Shown in pieces: positions 1 through 8,824 of a stretch of 64,000 nucleotides of DNA. The notes beneath the pieces were generated by a model. The model was not told the origin of the DNA and made no database searches. It saw only the letters and a program-made list of their open reading frames with translations. Where the stretch lies: assembly GCA_900547455.1 (NCBI GenBank), contig URGV01000009.1, positions 3,203 through 67,202 of the forward strand, in the 5' to 3' direction. The position numbers and the translations under genes were made by a program. The stretch's first letter is position 1. Each line of letters begins with the position of its first letter. Origin of the DNA: an uncultured Oscillospiraceae bacterium (GTDB taxonomy: Bacteria; Bacillota; Clostridia; Oscillospirales; Ruminococcaceae).

Positions 1-879
1 CACCGGCAGCGAAGCGTTTGCCTCCTGCGCAGCCTCGCGGGCGGTCTTAACCAGCAGGGTGGTGCTCTCGGTCATGTAGGTGTCCATGCTGACGTTGGCC
101 CCGGTCTGGGTGAAGGCCGCATAGCTGTAGTCGGTTTCCGGGTTGAGGTAGCCGTCCAGCAGCAGCCCGTCCAGCTGGCTGCCCGACACGATGTTCTTCA
201 TCTGCTCGGCACACTGGTCCAGTGTCTGCGCATCCACCGCGCTGATGTAGCTCATCCGTCCGCTGCCCCCCACCACAAAGGAGAGGTCATGGACGCCGTA
301 CAGCGACAGCCCCGCCTGGTGCGCGCTGTCGTACAGATACCCCAGCGCGTCGAAGGAGGTCATCACGCCCGGCGACTCCCAGATGGTGCCGTAGGCGTTT
401 TCCAGCGAAACAAACAGGGTGTCCAGCCCCAGCTCCGCCGCGTCCTGCACCATCTGGTCGATCTCGTCGCGCACCTGCTGCTCGTCAATCTCCGGCGGGT
501 CGAGGGTTTGCTGCTGTTGCAGCTGCTGCTCCTCTCCGGACAGCGCCAGCTCCGCCTGCTCGATGTTTCCGGACAGCACGGTCAGAAACTCGCGCCCCGG
601 CGCGACCATCGCCGCCTTCATGTCCGACGGGAACTGGAAGCTGGACGCCGCCGCCACCGCATCCTCCTGCGGCTGTGAGCGCGTCGCTGCCTGAGCTTGC
701 AGCTGCGCCTGCTCTGCCTGCTGCACCGCCTGGGCGTTCAGCTCCTCCTTTTGTTCCTGCGCCGCTGTCTGGCGCAGGATCACAACCGCAAAGGCCGCGA
801 TGATGGTGATGACCAGGATGACCCCAATCAGGGGCCCTACAATCGTCTTTTCTTTATGCTCTCTTGTTGTCACAACCAT
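1..879 (-). CDS. Membrane-anchored glycosyl-hydrolase-like protein, 3' end cut by window edge
   Basis: The frame is open from an ATG at 879, preceded by AGGAGG, to the window edge: 293 codons without a stop, so the C-terminus is missing. Residues about 13-33 form one hydrophobic segment after a basic N-terminus (TTREHKEK), consistent with a signal anchor. A Gln/Ala/Glu-rich coiled-coil-like stretch follows (about 38-60), then a soluble domain with an alpha/beta pattern including LGLDTLFVSLEN and GLLLDGYLNPETDY. These resemble the barrel strands of the GHL10/DUF187-type hydrolase-like family, and the next gene upstream is a clearer member of that family. The likely role is a surface-exposed glycan-active or glycan-binding protein; substrate and catalytic residues cannot be settled from this fragment. 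The two genes are only 30 bp apart and co-oriented, so they are probably co-transcribed. Confidence 0.7.
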   Translation of the reverse strand, partial: MVVTTREHKEKTIVGPLIGVILVITIIAAFAVVILRQTAAQEQKEELNAQAVQQAEQAQLQAQAATRSQPQEDAVAAASSFQFPSDMKAAMVAPGREFLTVLSGNIEQAELALSGEEQQLQQQQTLDPPEIDEQQVRDEIDQMVQDAAELGLDTLFVSLENAYGTIWESPGVMTSFDALGYLYDSAHQAGLSLYGVHDLSFVVGGSGRMSYISAVDAQTLDQCAEQMKNIVSGSQLDGLLLDGYLNPETDYSYAAFTQTGANVSMDTYMTESTTLLVKTAREAAQEANASLPV

Positions 880-909
880 AGCCTCCTGTTTTTACGTCCT
901 GCTTTTTGC

Positions 910-2262
910 CTACAAGACCTGCTTGAGGCTGCCGATCTCCTCCTGCACAGCCGCCTTCACGCCCGACTGTGGCTGGAACACCGAGTCGTAACGGAACAGC
1001 GAAAAGCCCTTGTAGTGTTCGGCCTGGCGTGCGGTGTCCACCTGGCGGGCCAGGATGTCCCCGCTGTTGGCCCACTCCCAGCGGCCGGAACCTGCATAGG
1101 TGTCCTCGGTGCCGATCTTGTACGGCGAGAGCCCGATGTACAGCTGCACGTCGTTTTCGATCAGGTCGCTCCACGCCTCCACCGTCTCGGCATAGGGGTA
1201 GGTGCTGTTGTCAAATCCAAAATAAATCTGCGGACAGATGTAGTCGATGTAGCCGTCCTCAGTCAGCCACTCCTCCACATCGATAAACTGCTTGTCGTAG
1301 TTGTTCTCCATGTTTCCCTGCGGGCTGATGCCAAAGACCACCTCCGGGTCGGTCTCCTTGACCGCCGCATACACCGCCCTGACCAGCTGGTTGACGTTTT
1401 CCCTTCTCCAGTCGGCCAGGCTCATGGTGCTGCCGCCGGTCTGGTACTGGGCATAGGAGGCCGCGTCAAAGGCCACGTCGGTGGTCGGGTAGAAGTAGTC
1501 GTCAAAGTGGATGCCGTCCACCTCATAGTTCTCCACAATCTCCCGCACCCCGTCCACAATCAGCTGCTGGGCCTTTTTGCTTGCGGGGTTATAGGTGATG
1601 GCGCCGTTGTACTGGATGGCGTCGCCGGTCTTGAGCATCGCTGCCGCGGGGTTTTCGGCGCTGAGCTCGGCGTTGGTGGCGCTGTTGCGCACCCGGTAGG
1701 GGTTCAGCCACGCCTCCAGCCGAAGGCCGCGCTCATGGGCCTCCTCCACCATAATCTCCAGCGGGTCAAAGCCGGGGTCTATCCCCTCCTCCCCGCCGGC
1801 CAGATAGGACCAGGGGAACAGCTCCGATTCATACAGCGCGTCGCTGAAGGGGCGCACCTGGGCGATGACGGTGTTGAGCCCGAGGGCCTTCACATTGTCG
1901 AAGGCCTGCTCGATGTTCTTGGTAAACTGCTCCTCCCCGACACTGCTGTCATCGCTGTTCAGCAGCATCGGCTTTAAATCAAGGTAGGACAGCCAGATGG
2001 CGCGCACCTCGTCCGGCTGCTCAGCACGCTGGGAGGCGGCCTGCTCCTCCTTGGAGATGACCCGCACCGGCGTGGTCAGATCCCCGATGGCGGAGGGGTT
2101 TTCCATCACATAATCCTGCTGGACATCGACGCTGTTGTCCACCACCCACAGCTGGCTTTGTGACTGCGCCGAAGATTGGTCCTGCGTCCCCGCGCAGCCC
2201 GCCGCCGAACAGGCCAGGATGGCCGCCGCAAGCAGCGCCAGTTTTCTCTTGTGCTGTTTCAT
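910..2262 (-). CDS. Glycosyl hydrolase-like 10 (DUF187) family lipoprotein
   Basis: A 450-residue lipoprotein. The N-terminus is basic, then hydrophobic, ending in the lipobox SAAGC near residues 19-23, so it should be anchored outside the membrane. The body carries GHL10/DUF187 family hallmarks: EVRAIWLSYLDLK at the first barrel strand, GLNTVIAQVRPFSDALYES, RLEAWLNPYRVRN, and DGIHFDDYFYP, the conserved acidic strand. Relatives belong to a glycoside-hydrolase-like TIM barrel family thought to act on cell wall or surface polysaccharide; activity is mostly inferred. The start follows TTTAGGAGAG. It is the upstream member of a two-gene unit with the truncated gene at 1-879. A promoter lies about 140 bp upstream. 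Confidence 0.9.
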   Translation of the reverse strand: MKQHKRKLALLAAAILACSAAGCAGTQDQSSAQSQSQLWVVDNSVDVQQDYVMENPSAIGDLTTPVRVISKEEQAASQRAEQPDEVRAIWLSYLDLKPMLLNSDDSSVGEEQFTKNIEQAFDNVKALGLNTVIAQVRPFSDALYESELFPWSYLAGGEEGIDPGFDPLEIMVEEAHERGLRLEAWLNPYRVRNSATNAELSAENPAAAMLKTGDAIQYNGAITYNPASKKAQQLIVDGVREIVENYEVDGIHFDDYFYPTTDVAFDAASYAQYQTGGSTMSLADWRRENVNQLVRAVYAAVKETDPEVVFGISPQGNMENNYDKQFIDVEEWLTEDGYIDYICPQIYFGFDNSTYPYAETVEAWSDLIENDVQLYIGLSPYKIGTEDTYAGSGRWEWANSGDILARQVDTARQAEHYKGFSLFRYDSVFQPQSGVKAAVQEEIGSLKQVL

Positions 2263-2403
2263 AAACGCATCTCTCCTAAAAATATTGATGTCAAAAGGTT
2301 GCCGGGCAGGCTGTTTTCCAAATTATATGCTGCCCGCAAAAGCTGCCATTCCCCTATCGAGTGTCAACGCTTTTCTGTCGTGGGCTTTTTAACAGTCATC
2401 TTC

Positions 2404-2432
2404 ATCATAACATATTTTTACAAAAATGACAA
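2404..2432 (-). promoter_or_regulatory. Promoter for the GHL10 lipoprotein gene
   Basis: On the minus strand TTGTCA (2432-2427) and TATGAT (2409-2404) are separated by 17 bp of AT-rich DNA. The predicted start lies about 135 nt upstream of the ATG at 2262. The 324-bp gap 2263-2586 also contains the terminator of the neighbouring gene and a second TATAAT near 2318-2325 without a good -35. Confidence 0.55.
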
Positions 2433-2528
2433 ACTCTTTTCAAAAAGTTTGCAAAACCTTTTGCGCACTGACAAAAAAAGTTCATTTTCTGCAAAGCCGA
2501 TTCGCTATTCTTGTAAAACCCGCTCAGC

Positions 2529-2562
2529 AAAAGAGGGAAAGCGCCGCGGCGCTTTCCCTCTT
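2529..2562 (-). terminator. Intrinsic terminator of the giant lipoprotein gene
   Basis: A perfect 15-bp inverted repeat (2531-2545 with 2548-2562) forms a GC-rich hairpin 25 bp after the stop of the 1779-residue gene. On the minus strand it is followed by four Ts, a short tract, so termination may be incomplete. Confidence 0.7.
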
Positions 2563-2586
2563 GCGGGGCCCTCTGTATAAAGGCTG

Positions 2587-5500
2587 TTATTCCTGCGGGA
2601 GCGGATCGGCAAAGGATTCGGCTGACTGCTTCTCCTTTGGCTGTTCCTGCGTCTCCTCTTGCTGTTTGTCGGAAGTCTCCGGTTTTTCGGTGCCGGTCTG
2701 CTCGGAGGCCTGCTTTGTCTGAACGCAGATCTGGTAGGTCACCTCGGCGCTCTCGTTGCCCGCCGCGTCCACCGTCTTGATCTTAACGGTGTGGGTGCCC
2801 GCGGTCAGGGTCACCTTGGGCGCTTCGGCGGAGAGGGCGGCGTATTCGCCGCTGTCCACCTTGGCCTTGACGGTGACGGGGCTCTCCCCCTCCACCGCCT
2901 TCTGGTAGCTGACCGCAAAGCTGGTGGCGTCGGTCTTGTAGACGCTGTCCTCTTTGCCGTTATAGGCGTTGACCGGTTTGCCGCCATTTGTCAGCGACGG
3001 CGCTGCCGGAGCGGTGGCGTCGACGGTGGTGATGGTGACGCTCTGGGTGCTCTGGTTGCCCGCCTTGTCGGTGGCGGCAATCACATAGGTGCCGTTGGCG
3101 GAGGCGATAAACTGGTAGCCGCTGCTCTCGGTGTAGGCAACCGGCGCGCCGTCCTTGGTCACCTGCACGGCGCTGACGCCGCTGTTTTCATCGGTGACCG
3201 AGAAGGTGACCGTCTGGGATTTCTGCCAAGTATTGTTCGCGCTGGTCACTTGGATGGACGGCGGGGTCAGGTCGATGCCGCTCACCTGGACAGTGGTGGA
3301 CTGCTGGTTGCCCGCCTGGTCGACCGCTACGACGGTGTAGCTGCCGTTCTGGCTGACCAAAGCCTGATAGCTTCCGCCGCTGGCGCTCATCTCGATGCCG
3401 GCGAAGGTGACGCTTGCCACGCCGCCCTCATCGGTGACGCTCAGGCTGACGGTGGCGGTTTTTCGGTCATCGCTGTAGCTGACCGCAGGCTCGCCGATGG
3501 CCGGCGGGGTGTTGTCGATGCCGCTGACGGTGACGGTGGTCTGGGCGGTCTTGCCCAGCTCATTGGTCGCGGTGACGGTGTAGGTGCCGTTGGTGCTGGT
3601 GGTCAGCAGGTAGCTGCCGTCCCCCTGTGGGGCAACGGTGCAGCCCTCGCTGCCGGTCACCGAGGTGATGGCCGCGCCGCCGTTCGGGTCAGCGGTGATA
3701 GCTGCGGTCGCGGTGCCGGCGCTTACCTGCGGCTGTCCCGCGCGGATTGCCGGCGCGATGTTGCCGATAATCTTCTCCACATAGGCATTGGCGGTGGCCT
3801 GGTTGCCGTCCTTGTCAACCGCGGTGAAGGTGTAACTGCCGTTGGCGGTGGCGGTGAAGGTATAGCTGCCGCCCTCCCCGGTCAGGGAGCCGCCGCTGGC
3901 GGTGAGTTTGACATCCGCTGCGCTGCCATCCGGGTCGGAGACGGTGACCGGGATGGCGACCTCGGTCATCGCCGCATTGAGCTGCTGCTCGCCGAGCTGG
4001 ATGACCGGCGGCTCGTTGGTCTTTTCCTGGATGCCGGTTACCTGCAGGGCCACGCTGGCGGAGAGGTTATCCGCTGTGGTAACCTCGACAGTGTAGCTGC
4101 CGTTGGCGGTGGCGGTAAACTGGTACTGGTTTTCAGCGGTCCTGGTGACCCGCGCGCCGCTCTCCTTCGGCTCAACGGCAGAAACGCTGCTGCCGTGCGG
4201 GTCGACGGTGATGGTGGTGGTTGCGGTCTGGCCGTCGGCGCTGCTGACCGTGTTGCTCGGAACGGTTACGGTCGGGGGCTGCTGCTTCTCGGCTACCGTT
4301 ACCTGCTGGGTGGCGGTGTTGCCGGCCGCGTCGGTGGCGGTGATGGTATAGTCTCCCGCCGGGATTCCAGTCACGCTGTAGCTGCCGTCTGCATTTGCAG
4401 CAATTGTTGTTCCGTTAAACAGAACGTTCACTGCATTTGCATCCGTCACTTTAAAGGAAATCTTGGATCCGTCTTTTTCTTCCGTCTGCTCGATAGAATC
4501 GATTACCGGCTTCTCGTTGTCGATTCCTGCAACCGAAATGCTTTCTTTCTTGGTATCGAGCACCACATTGTCCTTGCTGATGGTCGCGGTCACCTCATAG
4601 GTGCCGTCCTCGCTGACCTCGACGCTGTAGTTGGTCGAGTTGCCGGACTGGGTGGCCGCGGCGTTCAGCTTGGCGCCGCCCTGCTTCTGGACGGTGACGT
4701 TTAACGTCTCGCCCGGCTGCAGGTTCTGCTCGATCTGGAAGCTGATGGTCTTGCTCTGCGCGATGCCGCTTTCATCCGAGACAGAGATTTTGCTCAGGGT
4801 GATGGTGCCCTGTGCGGGCGGCTGCGGGGTGGTTGTGGTATCCTGCGGAATCTGGACATCTTTCTGGGTTCTGTTGCCCGCACCGTCCATAACGGTGATG
4901 CTGTACTCGGTGCCCGCTGTGCCGGTGAAGGTGTAGCTGTCGCCGGTCGTATGTGTTACAGGCGGTTTATCATTGTCGTCGGATTTGTTGACAGCCGTAA
5001 TACTGTTAGTGACAATGCCAGAAAGACTATCGGTGACGGTAAATGTTACCTCATTTTTGTCAATAGTCGGTTCTTCGATGACTGGATTCGTTTTATCCAG
5101 ATAGTAGGTAATGCTAGTCACCGCATAATTGTCAATCGCGTCTGTTGCTTTGATTGTGTATACGTTTTTGCCTTCCAGAGAAAGCTTCAGCGTATAGCTA
5201 CCGTCTTCTTCTTGTTTCAGATTTCCTTGATCGACAGTTACAGACTGAATTGGACTACTATCGGTAACGGTGAATTTCACTTCACCATCTGCTTTTTGCC
5301 ACTTAGTCTGATCTACATTCTGACTGATGTTGATAACTGGTGGTGTATGATCGGGGTTGCCGGGATTTTGTAAACTATAAGGTCCTATGGTAACCGAGTT
5401 GCCCGCATAGTCGGTGACAACCACCCGGTAGTTGCCTGTTGCCGCTGGCGTAAAGGTGTAGGTGCCGTTCGCATAGACCGGTGTATACCGGGTGTTGTTG

Positions 5501-7926
5501 CTGTCAAGCACCACAACATTCGCCACGCCGGACAGCGCATCGGAAACCCGAAGGCTCAGAGTGTTGTTCTGGACGGAAGCGCTGTCGATAACCGGCTTCG
5601 TCTTATCAATCCTGACCGTATACACTCTTGTGGCCTCGCTGTCACCGGAGCTGCCGCGGGTGAAGAAGTAGTAGTCCTTCTGCCCTTCGGCGCTGATGGT
5701 CAGGGTGCCGTTTGCAAGCTCTCTGCGGCTGCCCCACTGGGAGGAGCTGCCGCCCGCCGGACGCTCATAGGAGTAGGCGGTCCGGCCGCTGCTGTAGCCG
5801 GTCAGGGTAAAGGTGATATTCTGGTTGCTCCAGCTGCCGTTTGTGTAGCTGGCCCCGTTGGGGTAGTTCATGTAGACGGTCGGGGCGGAGATGGTCTTTC
5901 CATTGACGTCGACATAAAAGCTGGTGGTCGCGTCGCGGTATCCGCGGCGGGAGGCGGTGACGGTGATGCGGGCTGTGCCGGTGCCGACCGCTTCGATCAC
6001 CAGCGTGTCATCCCGGCGGGTGCTGACTCTGGCCACGCTTGTGTTGCTGCTGGTTGCCTTGATCGAGCTGCCGTCGGTGTTGACGTTGATGATCCGCTCG
6101 CTGCCGCGATTCATAATCTGATCGCTGATCTTGCGGATAATCACTTTGTCCTCGCTGCCGCTGCTGTTCCCGCTGACAATGACCTTAAAGGTTGTGCTCT
6201 TGGAAATCTGTCCGGAGCGGGAGGCGGTGACCTTGACGGTGGTGGTGCCGGCATTTCTGGCGCGGATCTTCAGCTGGAAGCCGTCCGCCGTCACCTCAGC
6301 CACACGGGAGTTGGAGTTGGTCAGGGTGATGCGGCTGGCGTTGGTGTTGACGTTGACATAGCGCACGTCACCCTCATCCATATATTTGTTCGAGATGCCC
6401 GACAGCTGCACCGTCTGGGTGGTGTTGTCGCGCACGATGATGTCAAACGAGATGGTGCTGCTCTCATAACCGGTGCGGGAGGAGGTGACCTTGATGGTCG
6501 CCCGGCCCGGCTTGACGCCGGTCATGGTGATGTGGCTCTTGGCGGTGGAGTAGGTCACTTTCGCCACGCTGGCGTTGCTGGTGGTCACCCGCAGCGAGCT
6601 GCCGTTGTGGTCGATGCCGACAATCTTCTTTTCGCCGATGTCCAGATACTGGTTGGCGATGTCGTACAGCGTGACCTTCTTGGTCTGGTCGGACGAGCCG
6701 GAGCCGCCGGAGTAGATCCGCTTGGACGGTGTGGCATAGCCGCGCCCGGTCTCGATATACAGGGGCTTAGCGTCGTAGTAAACCCCGTTGCTGTAGCAGT
6801 ACAGGCGGTTGATCTGCCCGTAGCCGTACAGGTCGGTGGGGGCGTAGTTGTAGACGTAGTTGATGATGGTGTCGTCGTCATACACGACGTCGCAGTCGGA
6901 GCGGGTGGTCAAAAGGTTGAGCGCCAAATTCTTCATCGTCAGGGTGGTGCCCTTCGGGGCGTTGACGGTGACGTTGGTGAAGCCCCGGCTGTTCGAGAAC
7001 ATGCCGCCCTCCTCCAGGATGGTCTCGCTCTTGATGCTGACGTTGGAAAGCTCGGTGTCGCGGGAAGCAAAGACGCGGGAGGTGTCCTTGCTCTCTACCT
7101 CCAGCTTGGAGGCGTTGACGTCATAGAGCTTGACCCAGTCGCTGCCGCTGTGGACATAGAGGGTGCCCTGGATGTCCACATTCTTCAGGGTGACGGTGCC
7201 GGACGGAACCTTGATGTACAGGCTGCCGACAAAGGTCTTGTTGGCGATGGTCACCGAGCCGGTGTCGATGTAGCCGTCCTGGTAGACCTTGGACTCGCTG
7301 TAGGTGCCCTTCTGCGAAAAACGCGCGCTGGGGTAGCTGGTGTTCTTCTTCGGGGTGGGCGCGCCGCCGGTGGGCTGTGCCAGCTGCTTTGCGGCGCTTT
7401 TCTCGACCGGCTTGCTGCCGACCGGCTGATAAACCGCCGTCGTGTTCTGGGAGCTTTGCTGGCGCGAGGTGGTGCCGGTGGGCTTCGTTGTGCTCGAAGT
7501 CTTGGAGGTGTTCGAGCTGCTCGAGCTGCTATTTGTCTTGTTGGTGTTTGTCGGAGCGGCTGTCTGCTGCGGGGTGGTGACCACAACCGTCTGGGTGGTG
7601 GTCGTCGAACCGGAGGCAGTGCCGGTGGTTTCGGTGGTGGTCGTGTCAGGCTTGGAACCGGTGGTCGTGGTGTCCGGCTCCTCCACCACATTTTCTTCCT
7701 CGTCGCTCTGGATGGTCGGGTCCTCGTCCGCCGTCACCTCAGAGTCGTCCACAATGTCCTCTCCCGGGTCCTGGGCGTCCGGTTCGGGCGCTTCCAGCAC
7801 CACCTCCTGGGAGGACTCATCCTGGCGGGAGCTGAACCAGCTGCATCCGGTGAGCGTCGTGGACGCAATCAGGATCGCCATCGCCAGTGCAATGGTTTTG
7901 GAAAACAGGTTGTGCTTTTGTTTCAT
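2587..7926 (-). CDS. Giant multi-Ig-like-repeat surface lipoprotein
   Basis: A 1779-residue secreted lipoprotein. Signal peptide 1-27 ends in the lipobox TLTGC with Cys28. Residues about 30-215 are an acidic then Ser/Thr-rich low-complexity stalk. Residues about 215-390 have a beta-helix-like pattern (SLYIKVPSGTVTLKNVDI). Three BIG-like repeats follow near 417-500, 505-588 and 592-680, each with an ISxxxMDxG-type start and an SNASVAKV-type core. From about 770 to 1700 there are many Ig-like repeats of the type VTATDxAGN. The C-terminus is Gln/Glu/Lys rich, with no LPXTG motif or transmembrane anchor. This is the design of a wall-spanning adhesin or scaffold; the ligand is unknown. Two internal blocks (about 4385-4560 and 4960-5390) are clearly poorer in GC than their neighbours, suggesting domain exchange. 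The start follows AAGGAG. Confidence 0.9.
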   Translation of the reverse strand: MKQKHNLFSKTIALAMAILIASTTLTGCSWFSSRQDESSQEVVLEAPEPDAQDPGEDIVDDSEVTADEDPTIQSDEEENVVEEPDTTTTGSKPDTTTTETTGTASGSTTTTQTVVVTTPQQTAAPTNTNKTNSSSSSSNTSKTSSTTKPTGTTSRQQSSQNTTAVYQPVGSKPVEKSAAKQLAQPTGGAPTPKKNTSYPSARFSQKGTYSESKVYQDGYIDTGSVTIANKTFVGSLYIKVPSGTVTLKNVDIQGTLYVHSGSDWVKLYDVNASKLEVESKDTSRVFASRDTELSNVSIKSETILEEGGMFSNSRGFTNVTVNAPKGTTLTMKNLALNLLTTRSDCDVVYDDDTIINYVYNYAPTDLYGYGQINRLYCYSNGVYYDAKPLYIETGRGYATPSKRIYSGGSGSSDQTKKVTLYDIANQYLDIGEKKIVGIDHNGSSLRVTTSNASVAKVTYSTAKSHITMTGVKPGRATIKVTSSRTGYESSTISFDIIVRDNTTQTVQLSGISNKYMDEGDVRYVNVNTNASRITLTNSNSRVAEVTADGFQLKIRARNAGTTTVKVTASRSGQISKSTTFKVIVSGNSSGSEDKVIIRKISDQIMNRGSERIINVNTDGSSIKATSSNTSVARVSTRRDDTLVIEAVGTGTARITVTASRRGYRDATTSFYVDVNGKTISAPTVYMNYPNGASYTNGSWSNQNITFTLTGYSSGRTAYSYERPAGGSSSQWGSRRELANGTLTISAEGQKDYYFFTRGSSGDSEATRVYTVRIDKTKPVIDSASVQNNTLSLRVSDALSGVANVVVLDSNNTRYTPVYANGTYTFTPAATGNYRVVVTDYAGNSVTIGPYSLQNPGNPDHTPPVINISQNVDQTKWQKADGEVKFTVTDSSPIQSVTVDQGNLKQEEDGSYTLKLSLEGKNVYTIKATDAIDNYAVTSITYYLDKTNPVIEEPTIDKNEVTFTVTDSLSGIVTNSITAVNKSDDNDKPPVTHTTGDSYTFTGTAGTEYSITVMDGAGNRTQKDVQIPQDTTTTPQPPAQGTITLSKISVSDESGIAQSKTISFQIEQNLQPGETLNVTVQKQGGAKLNAAATQSGNSTNYSVEVSEDGTYEVTATISKDNVVLDTKKESISVAGIDNEKPVIDSIEQTEEKDGSKISFKVTDANAVNVLFNGTTIAANADGSYSVTGIPAGDYTITATDAAGNTATQQVTVAEKQQPPTVTVPSNTVSSADGQTATTTITVDPHGSSVSAVEPKESGARVTRTAENQYQFTATANGSYTVEVTTADNLSASVALQVTGIQEKTNEPPVIQLGEQQLNAAMTEVAIPVTVSDPDGSAADVKLTASGGSLTGEGGSYTFTATANGSYTFTAVDKDGNQATANAYVEKIIGNIAPAIRAGQPQVSAGTATAAITADPNGGAAITSVTGSEGCTVAPQGDGSYLLTTSTNGTYTVTATNELGKTAQTTVTVSGIDNTPPAIGEPAVSYSDDRKTATVSLSVTDEGGVASVTFAGIEMSASGGSYQALVSQNGSYTVVAVDQAGNQQSTTVQVSGIDLTPPSIQVTSANNTWQKSQTVTFSVTDENSGVSAVQVTKDGAPVAYTESSGYQFIASANGTYVIAATDKAGNQSTQSVTITTVDATAPAAPSLTNGGKPVNAYNGKEDSVYKTDATSFAVSYQKAVEGESPVTVKAKVDSGEYAALSAEAPKVTLTAGTHTVKIKTVDAAGNESAEVTYQICVQTKQASEQTGTEKPETSDKQQEETQEQPKEKQSAESFADPLPQE

Positions 7927-7929
7927 GGT

Positions 7930-7980
7930 TTACGCTCCTTTCTCCTTGAAGCGAGGGCTTATCTGAAAACAGTCAGTCAT
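7930..7980 (-). CDS. Possible 16-codon leader ORF ahead of the giant lipoprotein gene
   Basis: An ATG at 7980 is preceded by GAGGAGAAATTT, a strong ribosome binding site, and runs 16 codons (MTDCFQISPRFKEKGA) to a TAA at 7932-7930. That stop lies three bases before the ATG of the 1779-residue gene, whose own AAGGAG lies inside the small ORF. The spacing suggests translational coupling or a leader peptide. No homology is recognisable, so the peptide may be incidental. Confidence 0.35.
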   Translation of the reverse strand: MTDCFQISPRFKEKGA

Positions 7981-8163
7981 AAATTTCTCCTCTTGTTTAT
8001 AAGACGACAAACAGGGCCGATTTGTTACACCCTGCTAAAAAAAATTGCAGACAAGCTTTGTTTTGAAGGGAGCTTCGCCGCAGCGGCGCCCCCCAAATCT
8101 TCCCTCTATCATACTGGTGTCATTTTCCAGCCTGATTGATGCAGGAGAAAAAACTTTTTTTGT

Positions 8164-8197
8164 AAAAGAAAAAGGGCCGCCCCAGCCGGGCAGCCCT
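8164..8197 (-). terminator. Terminator of the histidine phosphatase/prfB unit
   Basis: Arms 8173-8182 and 8188-8197 (AGGGCnGCCC type, one mismatch) form a hairpin followed on the minus strand by CCTTTTTCTTTT. It sits 37 bp after the phosphatase stop. The rest of the 307-bp gap 7927-8233 is the leader of the giant lipoprotein gene; no convincing sigma-A promoter was found there. Confidence 0.8.
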
Positions 8198-8233
8198 CTT
8201 ACACTTTTCTTTATATTGGCAGGAAGTTTCGCG

Positions 8234-8806
8234 CTATCCTTCTTCCCACACTTCCTCCACCGCCACACACTCGTTCCCCGCAAAGGTCAGGCGCACCACC
8301 CAGGGCGTCTTTTCCCGGATACGGCAGAAATCGGAATAGCCAAACCCGCCTTTGCTAAAAGAATGAAGCAGCACGCTGATGGCTGTCCCGTGTCCGCCGG
8401 CGGCGATGGTTTTGCCCTCGCTGCGCTGCACCAATCGCTCCAGCGCGGGCACCGCCCGCTGCTGCACCTGTCGGAGACTCTCCCCCTGCTCCAGGCGGTA
8501 ATCAAAATCTTCCCACTGCCGCCGGGCAAAGGCCGAAAAATCCTCCACCCAGCTGCCGACGGTGCGCTCGCGCAGGTCCGGCTCCAGCTCAATGGGCAGG
8601 CCCAGCCGCCGCGCCAGCGGCTCCAGCGTCTGCACCGCCCGCGGGTAGGGGCTGGAATAGATTTTCTCGATCCCCTTCCCCTGCAGAAAGTCCGCCAGCC
8701 GCTCGCTGTCCGCGCGGCCCTTCTCGCTCAGCGGCGCCAGCTCCGGGGTTTCCTGATACCCCTGATAGACCGGCTGTGCGTGTCGCACCAGGTAGACCGT
8801 CGTCAT
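8234..8806 (-). CDS. Histidine phosphatase family protein
   Basis: About 190 residues. VYLVRHAQP at residues 4-12 carries the phosphoacceptor His of the phosphoglycerate-mutase-like superfamily in the RHA variant. The distal AAGGHGTAI near residue 135 carries the second catalytic His. The central YSSPYPRAVQTLEPL matches the substrate-pocket Arg segment. Members remove phosphate from small metabolites or alpha-ribazole phosphate; no cobalamin genes are nearby, so the substrate is open. I take the ATG at 8806, 6 bp inside the longest frame, because GAGGAGG sits too close to the ATG at 8812 but 4-8 bp from 8806. The gene lies 18 bp downstream of prfB and probably shares its transcript. Confidence 0.85.
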   Translation of the reverse strand: MTTVYLVRHAQPVYQGYQETPELAPLSEKGRADSERLADFLQGKGIEKIYSSPYPRAVQTLEPLARRLGLPIELEPDLRERTVGSWVEDFSAFARRQWEDFDYRLEQGESLRQVQQRAVPALERLVQRSEGKTIAAGGHGTAISVLLHSFSKGGFGYSDFCRIREKTPWVVRLTFAGNECVAVEEVWEEG

Positions 8807-8824
8807 CGCCATCCTCCTCTTTGG

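Noticed and set aside
2659..4704. A 681-codon plus-strand frame
   Set aside because: Antisense shadow of the Ig-repeat gene; its repetitiveness simply mirrors the repeats on the other strand.
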